Origin: Bacteroidales bacterium
GTDB taxonomy: Bacteria; Bacteroidota; Bacteroidia; Bacteroidales; UBA932
DNA length: 64,000 nucleotides
NCBI GenBank assembly: GCA_017423025.1
Contig: JAFPGC010000049.1
Span: 21,212-85,211 of the forward strand
Direction: 5' to 3'
This document shows, in pieces, positions 11,346 through 19,993 of the stretch (its first letter is position 1; each line of letters starts with the position of its first letter). The notes beneath the pieces were generated by a model. It saw only the letters and a program-made list of their open reading frames with translations. It had not been told where the DNA came from and did no database searches. Both the position numbers and the translations under genes were made by a program.

Positions 11346-11353
11346 TAAATTTG
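11346..11353 (+). promoter_or_regulatory. Possible -7 promoter element for PPi-phosphofructokinase
   Basis: TAAATTTG in the 185-bp gap before the gene; no good -33 is present. It would give a long leader of about 150 nt that contains the hairpin at 11410-11430. Confidence 0.4.
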
Positions 11354-11409
11354 CATGATTTGAGAAGCTTTAGTACTTTATCCTTTAATACCTTAAGGCC
11401 GAAGGCCAG

Positions 11410-11430
11410 TCCCTCCCCCGAGGGGAGGGA
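11410..11430. repeat. Perfect GC-rich hairpin in the leader of the phosphofructokinase gene
   Basis: TCCCTCCCC-CGA-GGGGAGGGA, 9-bp stem and 3-nt loop. There is no T-tract after it on either strand, so it does not look like an intrinsic terminator. It may be a REP-like dispersed palindrome or an RNA leader structure. Confidence 0.6.
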
Positions 11431-11510
11431 TGTAGGGAGAGGGTAACGTGATGTAAAAAGAGTAGCTTGGATCGAAGGTAAGAGTTTTATTTACAATTAA
11501 TAAGTTTCAT

Positions 11511-12740
11511 ATGAAAGATTCCATTATCATCCTTTGTGGTGGCGGCCCGGCTCCGGGTATGAACACCGTCGTTATGTCTGTTGCCAAGACGTTCCTGTCC
11601 AACGGTTACCGTGTTATCGGCCTGCATGGCGGTTACAGCGGCCTTTTCTCCAAGGCTCCCCGCACCGAAGACATCGATTTCTTCAAGGCAGACGCTTATT
11701 TCAACAGGGGTGGTTCCTACCTCCAGATGAGCCGTTTCAAGCCCACCGACAAGGATTTTGAGGAAAACTTCAACCTGAGCCTTTTCCAGGACAACAACAT
11801 CAAGCTGCTGGTGACCGTGGGTGGTGACGACACCGCTTCCACCGCCAACCGCATTGCCAAGTTCCTCGAGGCCAAGCAGTATCCCATCCACAACATCCAC
11901 GTTCCCAAGACCATCGACAACGACCTCCCGCTGCCCAACAACACCCCTACCTTCGGCTTCAACAGCGCCAAGGACGAGGGCGCCCACCTGGCCCGCACCG
12001 TCTACGAAGACGCCCGCACCAGCGGCAACTGGCTCATCATCAGCGCCATGGGTCGTAGCGCCGGTCACCTGGCCCTGGGTATCGGTGAGGCCACTCACTG
12101 CCCTATGACCATCATCCCCGAGATGTTCAACAAGACCACCATCACCCTGGATAAGATTGTGAACCTGGCCCTTTCCGCCATTCTCAAGCGCAACATCCTG
12201 GGCATTCCTTACGGCACCGTAGTAGTGGCCGAGGGCGTTTTCCACGACCTGGATCCCCAGGAAATCAAGAACGCCGGCGTGTCCATGACCTACGATGAGC
12301 ACGGTCACCCCGAGCTGGGCAAGATTTCCAAGGCCGTTCTCTTCAACGACATCCTGGAGAAGAAGTTCAAGGCTATCGGCCTCAAGGTGAAGACCCGTCC
12401 CGTGGAAATTGGCTACGACGTCCGCTGCCAGGATCCCATCGCCTATGACCTCACTTATTGCTCCGAGCTGGCTATGGGTGCCTACGAGCTCTTCAAGAAG
12501 GGCGAAACCGGCTGTATGGTGTATGTGGACGCTTTCGGTGAGTCCCACCCGCTGTACCTCAAGGACCTCCAGAACGCCGAGGGCAAGATTCCTCCGCGCC
12601 GCGTGGCCATTGAAGGCGGCACCGCCCAGAACTACTTCAACCACATCTGCCACTTCATCACCCCGGCCGATTACGAGGCCGCCAAGAAGTATGTGGCCAA
12701 CCCCGAAGCCTACGACTTCAAGAAAATCCTGAACTGGTAA
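11511..12740 (+). CDS. pfp: PPi-dependent 6-phosphofructokinase
   Basis: Phosphorylates fructose 6-phosphate, the committed step of glycolysis, reversibly when PPi is the donor. The 409-residue protein has the family P-loop-like start CGGGPAPGMN, GGDDTAST near 103 and PKTIDNDLPLP near 130. Asp in GGDD and Lys in PKTIDND replace the glycines used for ATP binding in E. coli PfkA and mark PPi-type enzymes. MGRSAGH matches the fructose 6-phosphate contact. Codon use is strongly optimised (mostly C-ending), as expected for a highly expressed gene. It lies 7 bp before the CotH gene, so they may be co-transcribed. Confidence 0.92.
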   Translation: MKDSIIILCGGGPAPGMNTVVMSVAKTFLSNGYRVIGLHGGYSGLFSKAPRTEDIDFFKADAYFNRGGSYLQMSRFKPTDKDFEENFNLSLFQDNNIKLLVTVGGDDTASTANRIAKFLEAKQYPIHNIHVPKTIDNDLPLPNNTPTFGFNSAKDEGAHLARTVYEDARTSGNWLIISAMGRSAGHLALGIGEATHCPMTIIPEMFNKTTITLDKIVNLALSAILKRNILGIPYGTVVVAEGVFHDLDPQEIKNAGVSMTYDEHGHPELGKISKAVLFNDILEKKFKAIGLKVKTRPVEIGYDVRCQDPIAYDLTYCSELAMGAYELFKKGETGCMVYVDAFGESHPLYLKDLQNAEGKIPPRRVAIEGGTAQNYFNHICHFITPADYEAAKKYVANPEAYDFKKILNW

Positions 12741-12747
12741 ATCCTCC

Positions 12748-14049
12748 ATGTTCAAGGGGTTCAAATATGCTTTGGTCCTTCTTGCAGCCTGCACCCTTAT
12801 GGCAGGCTGCAAGAGAACCATTGTACCTGGAGGAGAACCCGAACCCGGTGAGAAGGTATACACCGGTTGCATTCCGGAAAATCCCGATGAGGTTCCCCGG
12901 CTGTATTTGAATCTCCCTCAGGGGTGGGATCTGGACGACGTCCGGAAAGATATGTGGACGGGAAACTGCAGCGTTCGGATCACGGCCAAGGTGCAAGGCG
13001 TTGAATCCACGGTTTTCACAGCGGAAGGAGCCAAAGTCAAAGGACATGGCAACTCCACCTGGAAAGCCTATCCCAAAAAGCCCCTGACCCTCAAACTATA
13101 CCAGCAGGCCAATTTCATCGGCACCGGAAAAACCAAAAGGTGGGTGCTGCTGGCCAACTGGATGGACCGCACGCTCCTGAGAAACGAGCTGGCCTTTGAA
13201 CTGGCCCGTCGCACCAGCCTGGAATGGACCCCTTCCGGTACCCACGTAGAATTGTATGTCAACAATGAGTACCAAGGCCTTTACTGGTTGGCAGAGAAAA
13301 TCCACGTGGAAGGCTCCCACTTCACCTGCGATTATTTATATTCTTACGACACCAGCGACAAGGAGGAGCACGATTTTGATACCCAGCACGGCCATTGGAA
13401 AAGGGCGACGGCCGTGGGCGGCATTCCTGTAGAGCTCAAGTACCCTGACCGGGACAACTACAGCCCCGAAAGGTTCTATTCCATCCTGATGAATGCCAAA
13501 AACACGCTTTACGGCATTGAGGAGGCCCTTATGAGGGGAGACGACCCCAGCTCTGTAATGGATATGAACAGCCTCTGCGACTGGTATCTGGTAGAAGAGG
13601 TCTGCAGCAACGGGGAGGCCCATTTCCCCAAGAGCACTTTCCTCTACGCCAAGGATGGAAAACTCTTCTGGGGACCGGTATGGGACTTTGACTATGGAAC
13701 CTTTACCCCCGACCGGCACGGACTCCCTCTCAAGAGCACCCTTTATTATTATCAGCTTTGGACCCACCCGGAATTCAGGAGCCACCTGAAACACCGTTGG
13801 GCTATCCTCAAACCCATTTTTCAGCAGGTGGCGTCCGGTCCTTTCATTGGGCAGAAGGCCAATTACATCCGGGAAGCGGAAGTCCGCAACCACCAGATGT
13901 GGCCCTGCTATCCCAATCCTCTGGCCGAAGACCCCAGCGGTCTGGTCAACGGCGACGAACTCATGACTTTTGACGAAGCCGTAGCCCGCCTACAACAATC
14001 CCTTCTGGCCCGCATTGAAGACATCGAGCTGGAAATCAACCGCTTATGA
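12748..14049 (+). CDS. CotH kinase-family lipoprotein
   Basis: 433 residues with lipobox LMAGC (Cys near 24). The body matches the CotH family: KGHGNSTW near 98, KKPLTLKL, WVLLANWMDRTLLRNELA near 131-148, YQGLYWLAEKI and the WGPVWDFDYG segment near 310. CotH proteins include atypical protein kinases (Bacillus spore coat) and surface proteins in gut bacteria. The DFD-containing segment suggests the metal-binding Asp is retained, but activity is unproven. In Bacteroidetes these proteins are often exported and linked to polysaccharide handling; here it overlaps the GH13 gene by 4 bp (ATGA). Target unknown. Confidence 0.85.
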   Translation: MFKGFKYALVLLAACTLMAGCKRTIVPGGEPEPGEKVYTGCIPENPDEVPRLYLNLPQGWDLDDVRKDMWTGNCSVRITAKVQGVESTVFTAEGAKVKGHGNSTWKAYPKKPLTLKLYQQANFIGTGKTKRWVLLANWMDRTLLRNELAFELARRTSLEWTPSGTHVELYVNNEYQGLYWLAEKIHVEGSHFTCDYLYSYDTSDKEEHDFDTQHGHWKRATAVGGIPVELKYPDRDNYSPERFYSILMNAKNTLYGIEEALMRGDDPSSVMDMNSLCDWYLVEEVCSNGEAHFPKSTFLYAKDGKLFWGPVWDFDYGTFTPDRHGLPLKSTLYYYQLWTHPEFRSHLKHRWAILKPIFQQVASGPFIGQKANYIREAEVRNHQMWPCYPNPLAEDPSGLVNGDELMTFDEAVARLQQSLLARIEDIELEINRL

Positions 14050-15539
14050 ATCTGATCTACCAAATGCTGCCGCGCCTTTGGGGCAACGGCCGCTTTTCCG
14101 GCATAGACCAACCCACCCTGAACTATCTGAAAAACACCCTGGGGGCCGATTATCTCTGGTGCACCGGGGTGATCCGCCACGCCACCTTTACCAGTGACCG
14201 GCTCTGCACTCCGTCCCATCCCCAAATAGTTAAGGGAAACGCCGGTTCGCCTTATGCTATTACGGATTATTACGACGTAAATCCCTATATGGCCGACGAA
14301 CCGTCCCAACGTATGGAAGAGTTCCACTCACTGGTGGATCGGGTACATGAAGCCGGACTAAAACTGCTGATTGACTTTGTTCCAAATCACGTAGCCCGGG
14401 ATAACGTCAACCTGGGCCAAAATGACGACAAAACGGTACACTGGGCACCTGAGAACGACTTTTTCTATTATCCGGGAGAGCCTCTTAAGCTTCCGGAAAC
14501 CGTCACCGTCCCTGGGGAACCCTACTACGAGAATCCGGCCAAGGCTTCCGGCAATGCCTTTACGTCCACTCCTGGCATCAACGACTGGTACGAGACGGTC
14601 AAAATCAACTACTGTGACTTCCACACCGCCACCTGGGACAAGATGCTGCAGATTGTCCGCTTCTGGGCCTCCCTGGGTGTAGACGGATTTCGCTGCGACA
14701 TGGTGGAACTGGTGCCCTGGCAGTTCATGAAGTGGCTCATTGCCTCCATCAAGAAAGAGTACCCCCAGATGCTCTTTGTGGCCGAGGTCTACGAAAAGGA
14801 AAAATACCGGATGTATGTAGAGGAGGTTGGCTTCGATTTACTATACGATAAATCTGGATTATACGACACCTTACGAGCTGTAACCTGCAGTAATGCTTCC
14901 GCTAAGGGGATCACTTGGAACTGGCAGTTCCTGGGGGATTTGCAACCCCATATGCTCAACTTTCTGGAGAACCACGACGAGCAGCGCATAGCCTCAGATT
15001 TCTTCTGCGGAAATGCCGAGGGAGGATATGCCGCCCTGGCGGTTTCCCTGCTCTTGAACCAGGCCCCGTTCATGCTCTATTTCGGCCAGGAAATAGGGGA
15101 GCGCGGAATGGATGCCGAAGGCTTCAGCGGACGCGACGGCCGCACCTCCATCTTCGACTGGTGGACCGTTAAGAGTCTGGAGCGCCTTAACAAATGGATA
15201 AAGCAAGAAGGGAAAGGCCTCCAGGCCCACGAGAAATCCGTCCTGGGCCGATACGAGCAGCTACTGACCCTGAGGAAGAGTGCAAGCTTTGCGAAAGGAA
15301 AAACCTACGATCTCTGCTATTGTCAGGACGGGGCTTTCAACCCTGACCGGCATTTTGCCTGGCTCCGGAGCGACGGAAACAAAACCTGGCTGTTGGTGAG
15401 CAATTTCTCCGACCGGAAGGAAGAACTCACCCTTCGTATCCCGCCTGAAGCCCTTGATTTCCTGGGTATCAAGGCCGTCCGCACCGTTTACACACTAACG
15501 GTGGGAGCCAAGGATTATGCCCTGCAGGAAGTAGATTAA
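14046..15539 (+). CDS. GH13 alpha-amylase-family glycoside hydrolase
   Basis: 497 residues with no signal peptide, so probably cytoplasmic. The (beta/alpha)8 catalytic residues are intact: nucleophile Asp218 in DGFRCDMVE, acid/base Glu247 in VAEVYE and transition-state Asp311 in NHDEQ. LIDFVPNHVARDN is conserved region I. A C-terminal beta domain follows (FAWLRSDGNKTWLLVSNFSD). It acts on alpha-linked glucans or oligosaccharides; exact specificity cannot be read. It overlaps CotH by 4 bp and converges with the trmH-like gene, the two stop codons overlapping at 15536-15539. Confidence 0.92.
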   Translation: MNLIYQMLPRLWGNGRFSGIDQPTLNYLKNTLGADYLWCTGVIRHATFTSDRLCTPSHPQIVKGNAGSPYAITDYYDVNPYMADEPSQRMEEFHSLVDRVHEAGLKLLIDFVPNHVARDNVNLGQNDDKTVHWAPENDFFYYPGEPLKLPETVTVPGEPYYENPAKASGNAFTSTPGINDWYETVKINYCDFHTATWDKMLQIVRFWASLGVDGFRCDMVELVPWQFMKWLIASIKKEYPQMLFVAEVYEKEKYRMYVEEVGFDLLYDKSGLYDTLRAVTCSNASAKGITWNWQFLGDLQPHMLNFLENHDEQRIASDFFCGNAEGGYAALAVSLLLNQAPFMLYFGQEIGERGMDAEGFSGRDGRTSIFDWWTVKSLERLNKWIKQEGKGLQAHEKSVLGRYEQLLTLRKSASFAKGKTYDLCYCQDGAFNPDRHFAWLRSDGNKTWLLVSNFSDRKEELTLRIPPEALDFLGIKAVRTVYTLTVGAKDYALQEVD

Positions 15540-16264
15540 ACCGTTCTTCTGCGGAATTCGGCTACGGTTATGGCCGTTGCCACAGCCGCATTCAAAGATT
15601 CGGAACCGGCATCATCGGCCGGATAAGGAGGAATGTAAAGACGGTCCGTCACACAGGCGGCCGTCTTTTCCGTAATGCCGTTGGCTTCATTGCCGATGAC
15701 AATCACAGAAGGCGCATCGGCCCCGTTGGAAAGATCCTTGGAGTAGAAGTTTTCGCCGTCCAGGAAAGTGCCGTACACCTTGCCTCCCATCGCTTTTGCG
15801 CGGCTGCAAAGGGCCGGAATCTCCGTATAATGGATGCGTACGCGGAAAATGGCGCCCATGGTGGCCTGGACCACTTTGGGGTTGAAACAATCTACGGTAT
15901 CCGGCGAGCAGTAGACGGCGTCAATGCCAAACCAGTCGGCCACGCGGAGGATAGTGCCCAGATTGCCGGGATCGCGAATCCCGTCCAAAGCCAAAAAGAG
16001 GCCCTTTGCGGGCAGTTCCGCCTTCGAAAGGTCTTTGGGCCGATGAACCAATGCCAGGGCCGGAGAAGGGGAGGAAAGGCCGGTTATCCGGGCCATGGCG
16101 GCCTCGCCAATCTCATCCTTGCGGAAAACCTTCTCGACCTCGAAGCGGGAAGCCAGGGCCTCGGCCACCAGTTTCTCGCCTTCGGCCACGAATAAACCGC
16201 TGCTGTCCCGGAACTTCTTCTGGGACAGCGATTTGATGAACTTTATTTCGGCAGCGGAAAGCAT
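15536..16264 (-). CDS. TrmH/SpoU-family RNA 2'-O-methyltransferase
   Basis: 242 residues. N-terminal substrate-binding region (KFIKSLSQKKFRDSSGLFVAEGEK) followed by the SPOUT catalytic fold with three conserved motifs: DGIRDPGNLGTILR near 108, IGNEANGI near 190, and SLNAAVATAI near 222. These form the trefoil knot that binds SAM. Most likely a 23S rRNA or tRNA ribose methylase; the exact site cannot be assigned. The start overlaps the stop of the decarboxylase gene by one base (TAATG), so both are in one unit. Confidence 0.92.
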   Translation of the reverse strand: MLSAAEIKFIKSLSQKKFRDSSGLFVAEGEKLVAEALASRFEVEKVFRKDEIGEAAMARITGLSSPSPALALVHRPKDLSKAELPAKGLFLALDGIRDPGNLGTILRVADWFGIDAVYCSPDTVDCFNPKVVQATMGAIFRVRIHYTEIPALCSRAKAMGGKVYGTFLDGENFYSKDLSNGADAPSVIVIGNEANGITEKTAACVTDRLYIPPYPADDAGSESLNAAVATAITVAEFRRRTV

Positions 16265-17664
16265 TACTTGTAGCCCAGGATATCCAGCATGCTCTTGGAA
16301 CTCTGCTCTTCACTGAAGACAGTCGTATTCAGATTGCCCTCTTTGTCCCGGTCAATGAGGATGTGACGGGGCGAGGGCATGAGGCAATGCTTGATGCCGC
16401 CATAGCCGGAAAGGGCTTCCTGATACGCTCCCGTATGGAAGAAGCCGATATAAAGGTTCTCCCGGCGGCTGCGGATGGTGGGCAGGAAGATGGCGTTGGC
16501 GTGATAATCGGCATTGTAGAAATCCTGGCTGTCGCAGGTAAGGCCTCCGAGGAATACGCGCTGATATTCGTCGTTCCATTTGTTGATGGGCAGCAGGATA
16601 AAGCGCTGGTTCAGGCCCCAGGTGTCCGGCAGGCAGGTCATGAAACTGTTGTCTACCATGTACCACTTCTCACGGTCGTTCTGCTGCTTGATATCCAGGA
16701 TCTTGAAGATGGTGGCACCGCTTTCGCCCACGGTAAAGGAACCGAATTCGGTGAAGATGTCCGGTTCTTCCACACCGTTGGCGTTGCAGGTAACCTTGAT
16801 CTGGTTGATGATTTCTTCCACCATGTATTCGTAGTCGAAATCCTGCGCCAGGGAAGTCTTGTTGGGCAGGCCTCCGCCAATGTTCAGGCTATCCAGCTCG
16901 GGGCAGATCTCCTTGAGTTCACAGTACACTTTTACGCACTTGGACAGTTCGTTCCAGTAGTAGGCGGTATCCCGGATGCCGGTATTGATGAAGAAGTGCA
17001 GCATCTTGAGGTGGAAGTTGGGATACTTGGCCACCGTGTCCTTGTAGAACTTGAGGATATCGGAATAGCGGATACCCAGGCGGGAGGTATAGAAATCGAA
17101 GTTGGGTTCTTCTTCAGAGGCGATGCGGATACCCATCATGGTATCTTCCTCGATAAGATCGGCCAGGTCTTCGAACTCGTTCTTGTTGTCCAGGACGGGG
17201 ATGATGTTCTTCCAGCCGTTCTTGCGCAGCTTGGCGATGTTCTGGATGTACTGCGGGCGCTTGAAGCCGTTGCAGATGATGTAGAGGTCCTCCTTCTTGA
17301 CGGAACCGTCCCGCTCCAGGGCCTCGATGAGGTCCAGGTCATAGGCCGATGAAGTCTCCAGGTGGATATCGTTCTTGAGGGCCTCATGCACCACGAAGGC
17401 AAACTGCGAACTCTTGGTGCAGTAGCTGTAGTGATACTCGCCCTGGTAATCGGCCTTGGCCATGGCCACCTTGAACAAACGCTTGGCCCGCTGGATCTGA
17501 GAGGAGATTTTGGGCAAATAGGTGATTTTCAGCGGGGTGCCATATTTATCAATGATATCCATCAAGTCGATGTCGTTGAACAGCAGGTTTCCGTCCACCA
17601 CCATAAATTCGTCCTGAGGGAAGTCGAAGGTTTGATCAATAAGGTCGATGTACTTGTTTTTCAT
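16264..17664 (-). CDS. PLP-dependent group IV decarboxylase (arginine/diaminopimelate decarboxylase-like)
   Basis: 466 residues from ATG at 17664 (MKNKYIDLIDQTFD). A longer frame exists upstream but contains a TATATTTG -7 element at 17689-17696, so the shorter start is preferred. Alanine-racemase-type barrel with the PLP Lys in YSYCTKSS (Lys84), GGGLPNK phosphate loop and TEFGSFTVG, then a C-terminal beta domain (DNSFMTCLPDTW, FHTGAYQE). The family decarboxylates arginine, diaminopimelate or related substrates; Bacteroidetes carry this form annotated as arginine decarboxylase for spermidine synthesis. Substrate choice is not settled from sequence. Confidence 0.82.
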   Translation of the reverse strand: MKNKYIDLIDQTFDFPQDEFMVVDGNLLFNDIDLMDIIDKYGTPLKITYLPKISSQIQRAKRLFKVAMAKADYQGEYHYSYCTKSSQFAFVVHEALKNDIHLETSSAYDLDLIEALERDGSVKKEDLYIICNGFKRPQYIQNIAKLRKNGWKNIIPVLDNKNEFEDLADLIEEDTMMGIRIASEEEPNFDFYTSRLGIRYSDILKFYKDTVAKYPNFHLKMLHFFINTGIRDTAYYWNELSKCVKVYCELKEICPELDSLNIGGGLPNKTSLAQDFDYEYMVEEIINQIKVTCNANGVEEPDIFTEFGSFTVGESGATIFKILDIKQQNDREKWYMVDNSFMTCLPDTWGLNQRFILLPINKWNDEYQRVFLGGLTCDSQDFYNADYHANAIFLPTIRSRRENLYIGFFHTGAYQEALSGYGGIKHCLMPSPRHILIDRDKEGNLNTTVFSEEQSSKSMLDILGYK

Positions 17665-17688
17665 TTCTTTCAGGCAGGTAAAATCGTA

Positions 17689-17696
17689 CAAATATA
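17689..17696 (-). promoter_or_regulatory. -7 promoter element for the decarboxylase-methylase unit
   Basis: TATATTTG on the minus strand, 25 bp upstream of the chosen ATG at 17664. Divergent to the Omp85 promoter at 17710-17717. Confidence 0.6.
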
Positions 17697-17709
17697 GCCA
17701 AAAAAGTAT

Positions 17710-17717
17710 TACATTTG
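17710..17717 (+). promoter_or_regulatory. -7 promoter element of the Omp85 gene, abutting the start codon
   Basis: TACATTTG ends only 5 bp before the ATG at 17723, so the transcript may begin at or within a few bases of the start codon. Confidence 0.6.
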
Positions 17718-17722
17718 TAGAT

Positions 17723-19903
17723 ATGAAGCGGAGGAATGTAATATTATTTGCTCTTTGTCTGCTGGGGGTAACGGCCTGCAGCACCACCCGCTCCCTGGGA
17801 GAAGGGGAGTACCTCCTCCGCAAGAACACCATTGTGGCCGATGATCCTTCCTTCAATGCGGCGGCCCTGGGCTCTTATGTAGCGCAAAAGCCCAATTCCT
17901 ACTTCCTGGGCCTGAACCCGCTGCTGTCGGTCTATAACTGGAGCGGCGACGGTTCCACCCCTTTCAAACGCTTCCTCCGCAAGATTGGAGCTGCCCCCGT
18001 GGTCTTCGATTCCCTAAGGGTAGACCAGAGCAGAACCAATCTGGAAAACCACCTCCAGTACATCGGATACTACGGATCCGAGGTAAGCAGCCAGGTGGAA
18101 GTCATCAAGAAGAAAGCTTATGTAACGTATTCGGTAAAGCTAGGTAACCGATATAAAATCAGCGAGATAGCATACGATATTCCCGAGTACGGAACTTTTC
18201 GGGAAGACTTCCTCCAAGGCCTTCCGCAAAGTAGCGTAGGAACCGGTCAATACCTTTCGGAATCGGCCCTGGACAAAGAGGCAGAACGTTCATCGGCCCA
18301 TCTCCGTACGCTGGGATATTACGGTTTCACCAAGTCTTTCTATGCTTTCGAGGCCGATACCCTGTCCCACGACGGCACGGCACGCCTTACCTATTCCATC
18401 CGGGATTATGCCCTGGGAGATGCCCCTTCATCGGCCAAAGAACACAAAAAATTCTACTTGGGCGAGGTGAACATCACTCACCCGGAAAGACTTAAAATAC
18501 GCCCCTCCGTCCTGGAAAACCTCAATATCCTGAGGCCTGGGCAGCTGTATAACGAAGACGATGTAAACACCAATTATACGCGTTTCTCCAGCGTGGGTAT
18601 GCTCTCGGGCGTAAACATCAACCTGGAGCCCGTTTCCGACGATAGGGTAGACTGCACCATTTCCCTCCGCAATTCGGGTCTGCAGGGTTTCAAGACCAAT
18701 CTGGAGGCATCTGTTAACTCTACCGGTCTCTTCGGCATCTCGCCGCAACTCACTTACTACCATAAGAATATTTTCCACGGCGGCGAGCAGCTGAACCTGG
18801 GTCTCAAGGGCAATTTCCAGTTCCGTCCCAAGACCAAGGCCTATTCCACGGATCTGAACGTTTCCACTACGCTGCGGTTCCCCAAGTTCATCGGCCTTCC
18901 CAACCGCATTTTCTCAGGCCCCAATATCCCCAGGACGGATGTATCGGCCGCTTTCAGCTATCAGGACCGCCCGGAATTCCGCCGCACCGTCATTTCCACT
19001 GCCTTTACCTATAACGGAAGACTGGGACAGAGACTCTATTATCAGTTGTCGCCCGTCAGGATCAATATCACGCACCTGTACGACATGGACGAGGAATTCA
19101 TGCTAAAACTCCTGCAAAACAATCCTCTGGTGCTCATGGCCTATTTGGACCGTTTTGACCTGGGTGTGAGTGGAATGCTGTATTACACCACCGATGCTTC
19201 CTCTGTTCCGCAAACCTCCTACCATTATTTCCGTCTTTCCTCGGATATTTCGGGCAACTTCTTAAGCCTGTTCAACAGTTTGATGCCGGTCAACGAATTT
19301 GGCCAGCACACCATTTGGAACACACCTTACGCCCAGTATGTGAGAACCGAGTTGAACATGGGCAAGGTATTCCGCTTTGGAAAAGAAGACCGGCAAGCCC
19401 TTGCCCTGCATTTCGGAGGCGGTATCGCCTATGCTTACGGCAACTCCAGGACGGCTCCCGTAGAACGGCAGTTTTATGTAGGCGGTTCCATGTCCATGCG
19501 AGGCTGGAATGCCCGCAGCCTGGGTCCCGGTACATCCTCTCAACTCCTTGAATTCGCCATTCCCAGCCAGATTGGTGAAATGAAACTGGAAGCCAATATA
19601 GAGTATCGTTTCCCGCTGGTGTCCAAGCTGGAAGGCGCCCTGTTCGTAGATGCCGGTAATATCTGGGATATTTCGAACGACGGGGAAGAAGGTGGCAAGT
19701 TCTCATTCAGGACCCTTCCGGAATCCATTGCGATGGACTGGGGTCTGGGCGCCCGCGTGAACCTCAATTTCCTCCTGCTGAGAGTTGATATGGGTATCCG
19801 CCTCAGAGACCCCGCCAGAGAGGCCGGTCACCGCTGGGTCCCCACCAATGAATGGTTTAATGGTAATTTTGCCATACACTTTGGTGTAGGATACCCTTTC
19901 TAA
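17723..19903 (+). CDS. TamA/BamA-like Omp85 outer-membrane lipoprotein
   Basis: 727 residues from ATG at 17723 (MKRRNVILFAL). Lipoprotein signal with lipobox GVTAC (Cys near 19). The N-terminal half holds POTRA-like repeats (for example LQYIGYYGSEVSSQVEV and LRTLGYYGFTKSFYAF). The C-terminal half is a 16-strand-type barrel with the family insert-motif SMSMRGWNARSLGPG near 595-609, and it ends in Phe (VGYPF). Omp85 proteins insert or translocate outer-membrane proteins; the lipid-anchored TamA-like subtype is common in Bacteroidetes. Single gene closed by two hairpins at 19930-19985. Frame extends upstream to 17648, but the promoter lies inside that extension. Confidence 0.92.
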   Translation: MKRRNVILFALCLLGVTACSTTRSLGEGEYLLRKNTIVADDPSFNAAALGSYVAQKPNSYFLGLNPLLSVYNWSGDGSTPFKRFLRKIGAAPVVFDSLRVDQSRTNLENHLQYIGYYGSEVSSQVEVIKKKAYVTYSVKLGNRYKISEIAYDIPEYGTFREDFLQGLPQSSVGTGQYLSESALDKEAERSSAHLRTLGYYGFTKSFYAFEADTLSHDGTARLTYSIRDYALGDAPSSAKEHKKFYLGEVNITHPERLKIRPSVLENLNILRPGQLYNEDDVNTNYTRFSSVGMLSGVNINLEPVSDDRVDCTISLRNSGLQGFKTNLEASVNSTGLFGISPQLTYYHKNIFHGGEQLNLGLKGNFQFRPKTKAYSTDLNVSTTLRFPKFIGLPNRIFSGPNIPRTDVSAAFSYQDRPEFRRTVISTAFTYNGRLGQRLYYQLSPVRINITHLYDMDEEFMLKLLQNNPLVLMAYLDRFDLGVSGMLYYTTDASSVPQTSYHYFRLSSDISGNFLSLFNSLMPVNEFGQHTIWNTPYAQYVRTELNMGKVFRFGKEDRQALALHFGGGIAYAYGNSRTAPVERQFYVGGSMSMRGWNARSLGPGTSSQLLEFAIPSQIGEMKLEANIEYRFPLVSKLEGALFVDAGNIWDISNDGEEGGKFSFRTLPESIAMDWGLGARVNLNFLLLRVDMGIRLRDPAREAGHRWVPTNEWFNGNFAIHFGVGYPF

Positions 19904-19929
19904 CGAAAGGGAACCTACACAAAGTATAT

Positions 19930-19946
19930 AGGGGGCTTCGCCCCCT
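19930..19946. terminator. Hairpin downstream of the Omp85 gene
   Basis: AGGGGGC-TTC-GCCCCCT, 7-bp stem followed by TTAAA on the plus strand. Confidence 0.6.
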
Positions 19947-19963
19947 TTAAATACACCCCCCCT

Positions 19964-19985
19964 GGCGCTCAGAAGAGCGCCTTTT
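19964..19985 (+). terminator. Intrinsic terminator between convergent Omp85 and rarA genes
   Basis: GGCGCTC-AGAA-GAGCGCC, 7-bp stem followed by TTTTCC on the plus strand. Confidence 0.65.
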
Positions 19986-19993
19986 CCTTCGAT

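Noticed and set aside
17665-17856. N-terminal extension of the PLP decarboxylase
   Set aside because: It runs through its own promoter (17689-17696) and into the Omp85 start region; the sequence is not conserved-looking.
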